The notes under the pieces were generated by a model. The model saw only the letters and a list, made by a program, of their open reading frames with translations. It was not told where the DNA came from and did not search any database. The translations under genes were made by a program, and so were the position numbers. This document shows, in pieces, positions 42,535 to 51,100 of a DNA stretch of 64,000 nucleotides; positions within the stretch are counted from its first letter, which is position 1; the number at the start of each line of letters is the position of its first letter. The stretch comes from Marininema halotolerans (GTDB lineage: Bacteria; Bacillota; Bacilli; Thermoactinomycetales; DSM-45169), in NCBI RefSeq assembly GCF_900116235.1, contig NZ_FPAA01000006.1, positions 62,001 through 126,000 of the forward strand. The letters run 5' to 3'.

Positions 42535-42867
42535 TCACCATTCTCCGTTGATGAGCCAACGAACCAGAGTGGTACCGACATGTGCTCCAAAAAATGCACT
42601 TAAAATAAAGATGAGTTGTTGAAAGACCTGATCGAGTTCTCCACCGAGAATATGGAGCTCAAAGGACTTGATGGTATCGAAGGTTCCGCCAAGGGCAGCG
42701 ACCAGTGCCCAGATTTTTAATTGATCGGCTAAGTTATCCATGACATAAAGTGGGGGTTGATTGGTAAAGAAGGCTCCGACGCCACCCATAGTCGAACCTC
42801 CAAGTACAACACCGAGTGCGATACAAAAATTGAGAACGGATGTTGACCAAAATTCACCTGCTGACAA
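42535..42867 (-). CDS. ytrH: Sporulation membrane protein YtrH
   Basis: A 110-residue membrane protein with about three hydrophobic segments (VLNFCIALGVVLGGSTMGGVGAFF; IWALVAALGGTFDTI; LIFILSAFFGAHVGTTLVRWL). It matches YtrH, needed for spore formation in B. subtilis and made in the mother cell under SigE. It starts at TTG 42867, 7 bases after AGGGGGC. It is divergent from dnaE, as in Bacillus. A SigE-like promoter can be drawn upstream on the minus strand. Confidence 0.88.
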   Translation of the reverse strand: MSAGEFWSTSVLNFCIALGVVLGGSTMGGVGAFFTNQPPLYVMDNLADQLKIWALVAALGGTFDTIKSFELHILGGELDQVFQQLIFILSAFFGAHVGTTLVRWLINGEW

Positions 42868-42907
42868 GTTGGCGCCCCCTTTTGCAGATCATTTGCGTTG
42901 ATACATC

Positions 42908-42934
42908 ATTATGAGTGGAAAATGGGGTTTATGT
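42908..42934 (-). promoter_or_regulatory. Candidate SigE promoter of ytrH-ytrI
   Basis: On the minus strand, ACATAAA (42934-42928) and CATAAT (42913-42908) are 14 bp apart. This partly fits SigE (KMATA, 13-15 bp, CATACANT). Confidence 0.35.
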
Positions 42935-43000
42935 GGACAGGCGCATAAAGTCATCATTGGGAATGGATGGGGTCGTATGTTCGCATCTAGGGAGATGGGG

Positions 43001-43006
43001 TATAAT
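43001..43006 (+). promoter_or_regulatory. dnaE -10 box
   Basis: A perfect TATAAT lies 35 bp before the dnaE start. The -35 element is not clear (TTCGCA at 42980-42985 gives 15 bp spacing). Confidence 0.4.
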
Positions 43007-43041
43007 GAGGGTAATCATTTCGCAAAAACAAGGTGGTTGGC

Positions 43042-46000
43042 ATGAGCGACTTTGTTCATCTACATGTACATACCGAGTATAGTCTCTTGGATGGAGCGGC
43101 ACGGATTCGTGAGTTAGTAAAAAAGGCAAAAAGGACAGGTTTTGATAGCTTAGCGATCACGGATCATGGGGCCATGTATGGTGTCATTCCTTTCTATAAA
43201 GCATGTCAAGAAGAAGGGATTCAACCGATCATTGGCTGTGAAATGTACGTGACTGGAGGAAGCATGGAGGAACGTCCTTCGCAACGAGAGGGGCAGATTT
43301 ACCACCTCTTGCTCTTGGCTGAAACGGATGAAGGGTACCGCAATTTGATGAAATTGGTGACGGAGGCTCATCTTCGAGGGTTCCACTATAAACCTCGGAT
43401 CGATAAGAAAACGCTTCGACAGTATTGCAAGGGGTTAATTGCGACGAGTTCCTGCCTTGCAGGGGAGGTTCCCCAAGCGATCCTTGATGGGGACATCATG
43501 AAGGCGCGACGATTAGCAGAGGAGTATCGTGAAATTTTTGGTTCGGATAACTTCTTTTTCGAGTTGCAAGATCATGGGATTCCAGAACAGCAACAGGTGA
43601 ATCGGCAATTGATTGGTCTTTCGCAAGGGATGGGTATTCCCCTTGTCGCGACGAATGACCTTCATTACATTGAACAGCAAGATGCTGAGGTGCAAGATTG
43701 TCTCCTTTGTATTGGGACAAACAGTAAGTTAGAGGATACCGAGCGACTGCGCTTTCCAACGGAAGAGTTTTACCTAAAGTCTGCGGAGGAGATGGCCCGT
43801 TTGTTTGCTCATATGCCAGAGGCAGTGGCAAATACACGCCGGATTGCCGATCGATGTCGGGTGACCATACCGTTAGGCGGCAGGTTATTACCTGCTTTTC
43901 CAATCCCAGAAGAAGAGGATGCAGCCAATTATCTACGCGACCGATGTTTGGAAGGGGCTCGAGAGCGGTACCCTGAGCAAACCACAGAGGTGATGGAACG
44001 ACTTGATTATGAACTTTCGATCATTGCGACCATGGGATTTGCAGATTATTTTTTGATTGTGTGGGACTTTGTTCGGTTTGCAAGGGAAGCAGGGATTGCT
44101 GTAGGTCCTGGTCGTGGATCTGCTGCAGGGAGCCTTGTTGCTTATGTATTGCACATTACCGATATCGATCCGATCCGTTATCAACTTTTGTTTGAGCGGT
44201 TTTTAAATCCAGAACGAATCAACATGCCGGATATCGATATTGATTTTAATTACGAACGGCGCGATGAGGTTATCGAATATGTGACCCGAAAATATGGGGA
44301 TCATCGTGTGGCGCAAATTATTACCTTTGGTACCATGGCGCCTCGTGCAGCGGTCCGTGATGTGGGAAGAGTGATGGAACTTCCCTATCGGGATGTGGAC
44401 AAAGTGGCAAAAATGATTCCAGCTCAGCCAGGTGTCCGTTTAGAGGATGTGATGAAGCCAGAATCGGAACTCGCCAAGTGGTGTCAGCAAGATCCGCGAC
44501 TGATCCGGCTGATGCAGACAGTGAAGAAAGTGGAGGGAATTCCTCGTCATGCTTCCACCCATGCGGCAGGGGTCGTTATTTCTAAAGGGGATTTGACGGA
44601 TTTTGTACCCTTGGAAGAGGGGAACGATGGGGTTTCTTTGACACAATATCCGATGGAAGCGTTGGAAGAGATCGGCTTATTAAAAGCCGATTTTCTAGGA
44701 TTACGAAACTTAACCGTAATTGAGCGGACAGTGGCAGCAATCGCAGAAAATGAGGCGGAGCATATTGATTTTCAGGGCGATGATTATGACGATTTGACGA
44801 CGTATACGCTGTTAAGTCAAGGTGTGACAATGGGTGTTTTCCAACTGGAATCAGCCGGCATGCGAAAGGTTTTACGTGAGCTGAAGCCATCAACCTTTGA
44901 GGATCTCATCGCGGTGTTAGCCCTCTATCGACCGGGACCGATGGCACAAATCCCTCGATTTATTCGTGCCAAACATGGGTTGGAGAAGGTGGATTACCCC
45001 CATAAAGACCTCGCACCCATTTTGCAAAATACCTATGGAATCATCGTTTATCAAGAACAGATTATGCGAATTGCGAGTACGATGGCAGGCTTTAGCCTAG
45101 GACAAGCAGACATTCTTAGAAGAGCCGTTTCTAAGAAAAAACGGGCGGTTTTGGATGAACAACGGGAAGCTTTTGTGAATGGGGCGATTGCCAAAGGATA
45201 CAGTGTGGGGACGGGGAAGAAGGTATATGACCTGATTGTGCAATTTGCTGATTATGGATTTAATCGAAGTCACTCAGCGGCATATGCGGTACTGGCTTAT
45301 CAGACGGCATACCTTAAAGCAAATTACCCTCAGCACTTTATGTCAGCTTTACTCACGACTGTGATGGGAAACCACACCAAGATGGCAGAGTACATCGAAG
45401 ATTGCCAGCGGATGGGTATTTCGATCGCTCACCCTGATGTTAATAAGAGTGAACGTGCTTTTGCGGTAAAGAAAAGTGGCATTCAAATGGGATTAGGCGC
45501 GATTAAAAATGTGGGTACCCAAGCGATTACTTCCATTTTGTCCGAAAGAAAGAAGCGGGAGTTTCGTAATCTCTTCGACTTTTGTGAGCGAGTGGATCTG
45601 CGGGTTTGCAATCGTCGTGTGATGGAGTCCTTGATTCAGTGTGGAGCAATGGATGGTTTTCCTGAGCATCGCGCTCAAGCGTTAGCCATGTTGGATGAAG
45701 CGATAGAGCATGGTCTGGAGTGCCAGCGTAGGGCAAACGAGAATCAGTTACAACTCTTTAATGATCCTGGGGAGGGCGTGTCAGTAAAGTTTGATTATAA
45801 CCATGTGAAACCCTTTAGCCAAAGCGAAAAATTAGAAATGGAAAGAGAACTGCTCGGTCTTTATTTATCGGGACATCCTCTCGATGATTGGCAAGATATG
45901 ATCTCCCAAACAACGGATCATCGATTGGGTGATTTAGAGGCGGTTCCAGAAGAGAAGAACGTGAAGGTAGCAGGGCTAGTTCGCAGCGTTAAAGGGATCA

Positions 46001-46542
46001 CGACGAAAAAGGGAGACGGAATGGCATTTGTAACCATTGAAGACTTTTCCCATCAGGTGGAGATGGTCGTTTTTCCCACAGCGTTGCGTCAATATCGCTC
46101 TCTTTTGCAACTGGATCGTCCGATCTTGGTGACTGGAAGGATCAATCACCATGAAAAAGGAGTAAAATTGATTCCTGGAACCATTGAGGATCTGGAGCGA
46201 GTGGCCGCCAAGATTAAAAATCCCACTGCCGATCAACAGACAACGGAACCGAATAAGAAGGATCGGAGCGCCAAAAGTCGAGTCCCTCACGTGGAGGCTT
46301 ATATTCGGATTCCTACGGAAAAGGAAGGGACTTCAGCAATGGCTTCCTTACATCAGGTATTGGCGGAATACAAAGGTCATGTAGCCGTCCGGCTTTACTA
46401 TCAATCGACAGGGAAAGTGCTAGCCTTACCAGTTGCAAAGTATGGAATTCACCCCTCGGAATCATGTAAAAGGCGTGTTGAAGACATCTTGGGTGAGCAT
46501 TCCTTCCGTTTAAAAGAGGTTTTTTCCTCCGGCACCCGATAG
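43042..46542 (+). CDS. dnaE: DNA polymerase III subunit alpha
   Basis: This second replicative polymerase of Firmicutes (the other being PolC) extends RNA primers on the lagging strand. It has 1166 residues. Domains in order are PHP (1-200, VHLHVHTEYSLLDG), palm with catalytic aspartates in PDIDIDF (Asp397 and Asp399), thumb and fingers, helix-hairpin-helix (about 830-860), and an OB domain (about 970-1060, VKVAGLVRSVKGITTKKGDGMAFVTIED). The C-terminal tail is family-typical. ATG 43042 lies 5 bases after AAGGTGG; GTG 43033 overlaps that site. The next gene starts 17 bp after the stop. Confidence 0.97.
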   Translation: MSDFVHLHVHTEYSLLDGAARIRELVKKAKRTGFDSLAITDHGAMYGVIPFYKACQEEGIQPIIGCEMYVTGGSMEERPSQREGQIYHLLLLAETDEGYRNLMKLVTEAHLRGFHYKPRIDKKTLRQYCKGLIATSSCLAGEVPQAILDGDIMKARRLAEEYREIFGSDNFFFELQDHGIPEQQQVNRQLIGLSQGMGIPLVATNDLHYIEQQDAEVQDCLLCIGTNSKLEDTERLRFPTEEFYLKSAEEMARLFAHMPEAVANTRRIADRCRVTIPLGGRLLPAFPIPEEEDAANYLRDRCLEGARERYPEQTTEVMERLDYELSIIATMGFADYFLIVWDFVRFAREAGIAVGPGRGSAAGSLVAYVLHITDIDPIRYQLLFERFLNPERINMPDIDIDFNYERRDEVIEYVTRKYGDHRVAQIITFGTMAPRAAVRDVGRVMELPYRDVDKVAKMIPAQPGVRLEDVMKPESELAKWCQQDPRLIRLMQTVKKVEGIPRHASTHAAGVVISKGDLTDFVPLEEGNDGVSLTQYPMEALEEIGLLKADFLGLRNLTVIERTVAAIAENEAEHIDFQGDDYDDLTTYTLLSQGVTMGVFQLESAGMRKVLRELKPSTFEDLIAVLALYRPGPMAQIPRFIRAKHGLEKVDYPHKDLAPILQNTYGIIVYQEQIMRIASTMAGFSLGQADILRRAVSKKKRAVLDEQREAFVNGAIAKGYSVGTGKKVYDLIVQFADYGFNRSHSAAYAVLAYQTAYLKANYPQHFMSALLTTVMGNHTKMAEYIEDCQRMGISIAHPDVNKSERAFAVKKSGIQMGLGAIKNVGTQAITSILSERKKREFRNLFDFCERVDLRVCNRRVMESLIQCGAMDGFPEHRAQALAMLDEAIEHGLECQRRANENQLQLFNDPGEGVSVKFDYNHVKPFSQSEKLEMERELLGLYLSGHPLDDWQDMISQTTDHRLGDLEAVPEEKNVKVAGLVRSVKGITTKKGDGMAFVTIEDFSHQVEMVVFPTALRQYRSLLQLDRPILVTGRINHHEKGVKLIPGTIEDLERVAAKIKNPTADQQTTEPNKKDRSAKSRVPHVEAYIRIPTEKEGTSAMASLHQVLAEYKGHVAVRLYYQSTGKVLALPVAKYGIHPSESCKRRVEDILGEHSFRLKEVFSSGTR

Positions 46543-46558
46543 GTGTAAACGACATAAT

Positions 46559-47107
46559 ATGAACCACGACTGTCCGAAAAGTGGGTGGATTCCCTTGTTA
46601 TACGATCATACCCTCCGTCTTCTCACACAGCGGGGTGTTACGCTGATGGATATCGCAGAGATTGCTTATGAATTACAGCGTCCCTTTAATAGGCATTTAC
46701 AGAAAGAGCAGTGCTTAGCGAGCGTTGAACAAGTATTGAAAAAACGAGAAGTTCAACATGCTCTGATCACAGGGATCGCCCTTGATACGTTAGCAGAAGA
46801 AAAGTGTCTACCCCATCCTTTGCAATTGATGTTAGAGAATGATGAGCCGTTGTATGGATTGGATGAGATTCTTGCGTTATCCATTACCAATGTATATGGA
46901 ACCATCGGTTTAACGAGCTTTGGCTACCTCGATAAAATTAAAGTTGGAGTTCTTCGCGAACTGAATAATCACACGGGGAACGTTCATGTTTTCTTAGATG
47001 ATTTAGTGGCAGGTGTAGCCGCTGCGGCTTCCGCGCGGATCGCCCATGAAAACCCAGATTTGGAGCAGTACCGTGAAAGTGAGATTGAACCCTTGGATAA
47101 AGCATGA
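46559..47107 (+). CDS. Phosphatidylglycerophosphatase A-like protein (YutG type)
   Basis: This 182-residue protein has the PgpA fold found in B. subtilis YutG-like proteins. 'RGVTLMDIAEIAYELQRPF' begins it; 'NNHTGNVHVFLDDLVAGVAAAASARI' carries the conserved Asp-Asp near the active site. Full PgpA dephosphorylates phosphatidylglycerol phosphate; relatives of this shorter cytosolic type lack clear membrane helices, and their substrate is unproven. It lies directly downstream of dnaE. The start at 46559 has only a weak, distant ribosome site (AGGTG). A terminator follows. Confidence 0.82.
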   Translation: MNHDCPKSGWIPLLYDHTLRLLTQRGVTLMDIAEIAYELQRPFNRHLQKEQCLASVEQVLKKREVQHALITGIALDTLAEEKCLPHPLQLMLENDEPLYGLDEILALSITNVYGTIGLTSFGYLDKIKVGVLRELNNHTGNVHVFLDDLVAGVAAAASARIAHENPDLEQYRESEIEPLDKA

Positions 47108-47123
47108 GAGTAAGATCGTAGGG

Positions 47124-47160
47124 GATACCGGGCGGAAAATGCCCGGTATTTTTGTGTTTT
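47124..47160 (+). terminator. Rho-independent terminator
   Basis: ATACCGGGC/GCCCGGTAT (47125-47133 with 47141-47149) is followed by TTTTTG. Confidence 0.88.
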
Positions 47161-47203
47161 CTTAAATAAATATAATTCCGATCTTAAAACTAGGAAAAAA
47201 GGG

Positions 47204-47232
47204 TTGACTTATTTTGGGTCACTCACTAAAAT
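47204..47232 (+). promoter_or_regulatory. Promoter of the sulfate assimilation operon
   Basis: TTGACT (47204-47209), 17 bp, TAAAAT (47227-47232). Transcription would start just before the S-box aptamer. ATAATTCC at 47172-47179 upstream resembles half of a CymR operator. Confidence 0.75.
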
Positions 47233-47240
47233 GAGACTAA

Positions 47241-47338
47241 AATCTTATCGGTGGAGGGAAATGACCCGATGAAGCCTGGCGACTTGTGAAGGAACATAAG
47301 GCGCTTAGTCCAGCAAAATGATTTTCATTTTGGAAGAT
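47241..47338 (+). ncRNA. SAM-I (S-box) riboswitch
   Basis: Conserved S-box text is present in order: 'TCTTATC', 'GGTGGAGGGAAATGACCCGATGAAGCC' split over the P2/P3 core, 'TGGCGACT' (usual CGGCAACC), and the P1 closing arm 'GGAAGAT' at about 47332-47338. A P4-type hairpin (AAAATG/CATTTT) lies near 47315-47330. It senses S-adenosylmethionine and controls the downstream cysH operon, probably by transcription attenuation. Confidence 0.85.
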
Positions 47339-47368
47339 GGGGTTGATGGGGAATAGTTCCTTCAACCG

Positions 47369-47398
47369 AGTTCTATCCATTATGGAGGAGCTTTTTTA
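47369..47398 (+). terminator. Attenuator hairpin of the S-box leader
   Basis: An imperfect hairpin (AGTTC..CCAT with ATGGAGGAGCT) is followed by TTTTTT, 26 bp before the cysH start. GTTCCTTCAAC (47356-47366) can pair with GTGAAGGAAC inside the aptamer (47287-47296), giving a possible antiterminator. Confidence 0.6.
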
Positions 47399-47423
47399 TA
47401 TTATCACTTTGGAGGTGGTCTGC

Positions 47424-48140
47424 TTGGGGACACCATTAACGTATGAAAATTGGGGAAGTGACCTTCCAGTCTTCCCGATTGGGGATTCATTAAAGGGGAG
47501 TATGCGGGTCCTGGAGTGGGCTTATCGTGAATACGGTGATGATTTAGTCTACGCTTGTAGCTTTGGCGCTGAAGGCATGGTTTTGATCGACCTGATCTCT
47601 AAAGTGAAGCCAGATGCCTCCATTGTTTTTCTTGATACGGACCTTCATTTTAAAGAGACCTATGATGTGATTCGCCAAGTGGAAGCAAGGTATCCACAAT
47701 TGCAAATTGAGCTTGTAAAGCCAGAATTGACCCTTGCTGAGCAAGCCGATGCCTATGGTGATGCGTTGTGGGAACGTCAACCCAACCTTTGTTGTCAATT
47801 GCGCAAAATCAAGCCTTTAGAACGAGCGTTAGCGCCAGCGACGGCCTGGTTATCTGGCCTTCGACGGGATCAGTCGCCATCACGTCAATTTACCCAGTTT
47901 GTCAATAAGGATGATCGATTCCAATCGATTAAGGTTTGTCCCTTGATTCACTGGACGTGGGATGATGTATGGGACTATATCCGTTCTGAGGACCTTCCTT
48001 ACAATGTCCTCCATGATCAAGGCTATCCCAGTATTGGCTGTGACAAATGTACGAGACCGGTAGAAGATGGGCAAGATTACCGAGATGGGCGTTGGGCAGG
48101 AATGCAAAAGACTGAATGTGGCCTACATGTTCAACCATAA
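47424..48140 (+). CDS. cysH: APS/PAPS reductase
   Basis: This thioredoxin-dependent enzyme reduces adenylyl sulfate and/or its 3'-phosphate to sulfite. It has 238 residues. The PAPS-reductase P-loop region is '[16 protein letters not shown]' and '[15 protein letters not shown]'. Paired cysteines in '[12 protein letters not shown]' and 'GCDKCTRPV' would hold a [4Fe-4S] cluster, as in APS-using CysH. The catalytic 'KTECGLH' closes the protein. I chose TTG 47424, 5 bases after GGAGGTGG (47411-47418). The frame runs upstream to 47337 but through the riboswitch terminator. It is the first gene of the sulfur operon. Confidence 0.94.
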   Translation: MGTPLTYENWGSDLPVFPIGDSLKGSMRVLEWAYREYGDDLVYACSFGAEGMVLIDLISKVKPDASIVFLDTDLHFKETYDVIRQVEARYPQLQIELVKPELTLAEQADAYGDALWERQPNLCCQLRKIKPLERALAPATAWLSGLRRDQSPSRQFTQFVNKDDRFQSIKVCPLIHWTWDDVWDYIRSEDLPYNVLHDQGYPSIGCDKCTRPVEDGQDYRDGRWAGMQKTECGLHVQP

Positions 48141-48157
48141 TGGGAGATTAAAACACG

Positions 48158-49237
48158 ATGACGATTATATATATCGGCTATATCGTCGCTTTCTTTTTTG
48201 CTATGAACATTGGTGCGAGTGGTGCCGCGGCATCCATGGGTGTGGCCTATGGGGCGGGTGCCATTAAGCGACCAGTCATTGCTTTGCTGATTAGTGGAGT
48301 GGGGGTATTTCTTGGTGCAGCCATCGGTGGTGGAGAAGTCGTAAAAACCATTGGCTCTGGCATTGTCCCGGGTTCCATTATGACAATTAAACTTGCCTTA
48401 ATTGTTCTTACATCAGCTTGTCTATCGTTATTTATCGCTAATTTGCTAGGAATTCCCCTATCGACAAGTGAAGTGACTGTGGGGGCAGTGGTTGGGGCGG
48501 GAGTTGCGTATAAAGCCGTTGCATGGTCAAAAATGGGCATGATTTTATCATTTTGGGTACTCATTCCTGGGATTGCTTTTTTACTCGCATGGTTGGCAGG
48601 AAAGGGAATTTTGGCGGCAAAGGGACGTTTTCCTCTCCTGATTTCTCCTCGTATACGAAGGCCCCTCGCTTGGTTACTGGTTTTTACTGGATTTTTAGAG
48701 GCTTTTTCAGCAGGGATGAACAATGTGGCAAACGCGGTTGGCCCTCTTGTCGGTGCGAAAATTCTTTCAACTTCCGCAGGAATCCTTTATGGAGGGATCT
48801 TTGTTGCTTTGGGAGCGATTCTTCTAGGGCGACGGGTGTTGGAGACCAATGGGAAGCGCATTACAAACATCTCCTTATTGGAAGGGAGTGCAGTCTCGGG
48901 CACAGGGGCAGGGCTAGTCATTGGAGCTTCTCTGCTTGGGATTCCTGTACCGCTTACCCAGATTACCTCCTCAGCCATCATTGGAATTGGTACGGCGAAA
49001 CAAGGCTTTTCTAAACAGCAAAAGAACGTGATCGCCCAGATGGTGAAGGTATGGTTGGTATCGCCTGTATTTTCCCTTGTTATCGCTTATGCCCTAGTCA
49101 AAATATTTATCCAGGGAGAGCTCTATACGATCCTAGTTCTTCTCAGTGTATTTTTAGCAACAGCAGGTTCAATCAGTCTGATGCGATCGGTACGAGAAGA
49201 TCGACGTTCTTATCATGAGCATGGGGGCGGAATTTAA
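48158..49237 (+). CDS. cysP: Sulfate permease of the PiT family (CysP type)
   Basis: A 359-residue transporter of the inorganic phosphate transporter (PiT) family with about 10-11 membrane segments and the two PiT repeats ('MNIGASGAAASMGVAYGAGAIKRP' near the start; 'GMNNVANAVGPLVGAKI' mid-protein). In Bacillus, CysP of this family imports sulfate and lies between cysH and sat, the exact order seen here, which is the reason for assigning sulfate rather than phosphate. The first repeat has 'NIGASGAAAS' where phosphate members have 'GxNDxANA'. It lies 17 bp after cysH. Confidence 0.9.
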   Translation: MTIIYIGYIVAFFFAMNIGASGAAASMGVAYGAGAIKRPVIALLISGVGVFLGAAIGGGEVVKTIGSGIVPGSIMTIKLALIVLTSACLSLFIANLLGIPLSTSEVTVGAVVGAGVAYKAVAWSKMGMILSFWVLIPGIAFLLAWLAGKGILAAKGRFPLLISPRIRRPLAWLLVFTGFLEAFSAGMNNVANAVGPLVGAKILSTSAGILYGGIFVALGAILLGRRVLETNGKRITNISLLEGSAVSGTGAGLVIGASLLGIPVPLTQITSSAIIGIGTAKQGFSKQQKNVIAQMVKVWLVSPVFSLVIAYALVKIFIQGELYTILVLLSVFLATAGSISLMRSVREDRRSYHEHGGGI

Positions 49238-49303
49238 ACGGTCATAGGATGCTAGTAAACATAAAAATCCGACTAAATCTATCAGAAAAATAAGAGGAGT
49301 GGA

Positions 49304-50458
49304 GTGGAATTGATAACAAGTATTCCTCATGGTGGTACACTAATCCAGCGTTTTGAACCGAATTACTCGGTCAATAATCTTACTCATGAAATTGAGCTCG
49401 ATGCAATTGCCATTAGTGATCTAGAACTGATTGGGATCGGGGCGTATAGTCCATTAACGGGCTTTCTCAATCGTGATAATTACCTTTCTGTGGTAGAACA
49501 TATGCGATTAACAGACGGGAACCCATGGAGCATTCCCATTACACTTCCTGTCACACGTGAACAGGCAGATCGGCTTCAATTAGGAGATCAAGTGAAGCTG
49601 GTGAAAGAGGGAATGGTATACGGCGTTCTTACATTGGAGGAGAAGTTTGTCCCTGATAAAAACCTGGAAGCAGAGAAGGTGTACCGCACGCTCGATGTGG
49701 CTCACCCTGGCGTGAAAAAGCTCTTTGAACGCGGAGAGGTGTATCTTGGGGGAGACGTTGTGTTGATCAAGCGCCCTAACAAATCCTTTGCTACCTATCA
49801 TCTGGATCCAGTAGAAACACGCCAGGCCTTTGCTGATCGTGGTTGGAAAACGATTGTAGGGTTTCAGACACGGAATCCTGTTCATCGAGCCCATGAGTAT
49901 ATTCAAAAAACCGCGTTAGAGACGGTAGACGGTCTTTTTCTTAATCCATTGGTGGGGGAAACCAAATCCGATGATATTCCAGCGGATGTAAGAATGGAAA
50001 GCTACGAGGTCTTATTGGATCGATATTACCCAAAGGAGCGGGTATTCCTCGCAGTTTTCCCAGCAGCCATGCGATATGCTGGGCCTCGAGAGGCCATCTT
50101 CCATGCGCTCGTCCGTAAAAACTATGGGTGTACCCACTTTATTGTGGGGCGTGATCATGCCGGTGTAGGAAATTATTATGGCACCTACGATGCCCAAAAA
50201 ATATTTTCCGAATTTGATCCAGGGGAACTCGGCATACAACCGTTGTTCTTTGAACACGCCTTCTTCTGTGAAGCATGCGGGAATATGGCGACACCAAAGT
50301 CATGTCCCCATAATTCAGAGCATCATGTTGCCCTATCAGGAACGAAGGTGAGAGAAATGCTTCGAAATGGGGATCGCCCCCCTGCTACCTTTAGCCGTAG
50401 GGAAGTAGCCGATGTCTTGATTAAAGGATTTAGTAAATCATCAGTTACTACGAGTTGA
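49304..50458 (+). CDS. sat: Sulfate adenylyltransferase
   Basis: ATP sulfurylase makes adenylyl sulfate (APS) from sulfate and ATP. It has 384 residues, normal for the bacterial homo-oligomeric form. Key motifs are '[18 protein letters not shown]' with the HxxH-like catalytic loop, '[42 protein letters not shown]', and the Cys/His set '[15 protein letters not shown]', which resembles a zinc site. GTG 49304 and TTG 49310 are both possible after AGAGGAG. It lies 12 bp upstream of cysC. Confidence 0.96.
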   Translation: MELITSIPHGGTLIQRFEPNYSVNNLTHEIELDAIAISDLELIGIGAYSPLTGFLNRDNYLSVVEHMRLTDGNPWSIPITLPVTREQADRLQLGDQVKLVKEGMVYGVLTLEEKFVPDKNLEAEKVYRTLDVAHPGVKKLFERGEVYLGGDVVLIKRPNKSFATYHLDPVETRQAFADRGWKTIVGFQTRNPVHRAHEYIQKTALETVDGLFLNPLVGETKSDDIPADVRMESYEVLLDRYYPKERVFLAVFPAAMRYAGPREAIFHALVRKNYGCTHFIVGRDHAGVGNYYGTYDAQKIFSEFDPGELGIQPLFFEHAFFCEACGNMATPKSCPHNSEHHVALSGTKVREMLRNGDRPPATFSRREVADVLIKGFSKSSVTTS

Positions 50459-50470
50459 GGGGGCACTTGG

Positions 50471-51064
50471 ATGAGTACCAATATTGTTTGGCATCAAGCT
50501 ACAGTGAATAAAGAAGAACGGCGGAAGAAAAATCATCATAGCAGTGCTGTTCTATGGTTTACGGGGTTATCGGGTTCAGGAAAATCCACGTTGGCCAATG
50601 CGGTTGATCGTGCATTATTGGATCGTGATGTGCGGAGTTATGTGTTAGATGGTGATAATATACGACATGGCCTCAATAAGGGACTTGGGTTTTCGGCAGC
50701 GGATCGTACTGAAAACATCCGCCGTATTGGAGAGGTTGCCAAACTATTTGTCGATAGTGGGCAGTTTGCATTGACAGCTTTTATCTCGCCTTTCCGAGAA
50801 GATCGGGACAATGTGCGTGCATTACTTACCGAAGAAGAATTTATTGAAATCCATGTTCGCTGCTCCTTAGAGGAGTGTGAACGCCGGGATCCGAAAGGGC
50901 TTTACGAAAAAGCACGTCAAGGGGTGATTCCTGAGTTTACAGGGATCAGCTCACCTTATGAAGAGCCACTTACACCCGAACTCGTGATTGATACGGATCG
51001 GGAAACCATTGAAGAATCAGTGATGAAAGTGATTAATTTTTTGGAAGAGCGAGGGCTCCTCTAA
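50471..51064 (+). CDS. cysC: Adenylylsulfate kinase
   Basis: APS kinase phosphorylates APS to PAPS. It has 197 residues. The P-loop is '[11 protein letters not shown]'; '[35 protein letters not shown]' is the APS-binding region; '[26 protein letters not shown]' and '[11 protein letters not shown]' complete the family pattern. Because CysH here has the Cys pairs of APS reductases, CysC may not be strictly needed for reduction, but both genes occur together in Bacillus. It starts at ATG 50471 right after the sat stop. Confidence 0.96.
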   Translation: MSTNIVWHQATVNKEERRKKNHHSSAVLWFTGLSGSGKSTLANAVDRALLDRDVRSYVLDGDNIRHGLNKGLGFSAADRTENIRRIGEVAKLFVDSGQFALTAFISPFREDRDNVRALLTEEEFIEIHVRCSLEECERRDPKGLYEKARQGVIPEFTGISSPYEEPLTPELVIDTDRETIEESVMKVINFLEERGLL

Positions 51065-51100
51065 TCAAAGCGGATGTTCATTTAGGAAGGAGAGAGATGA

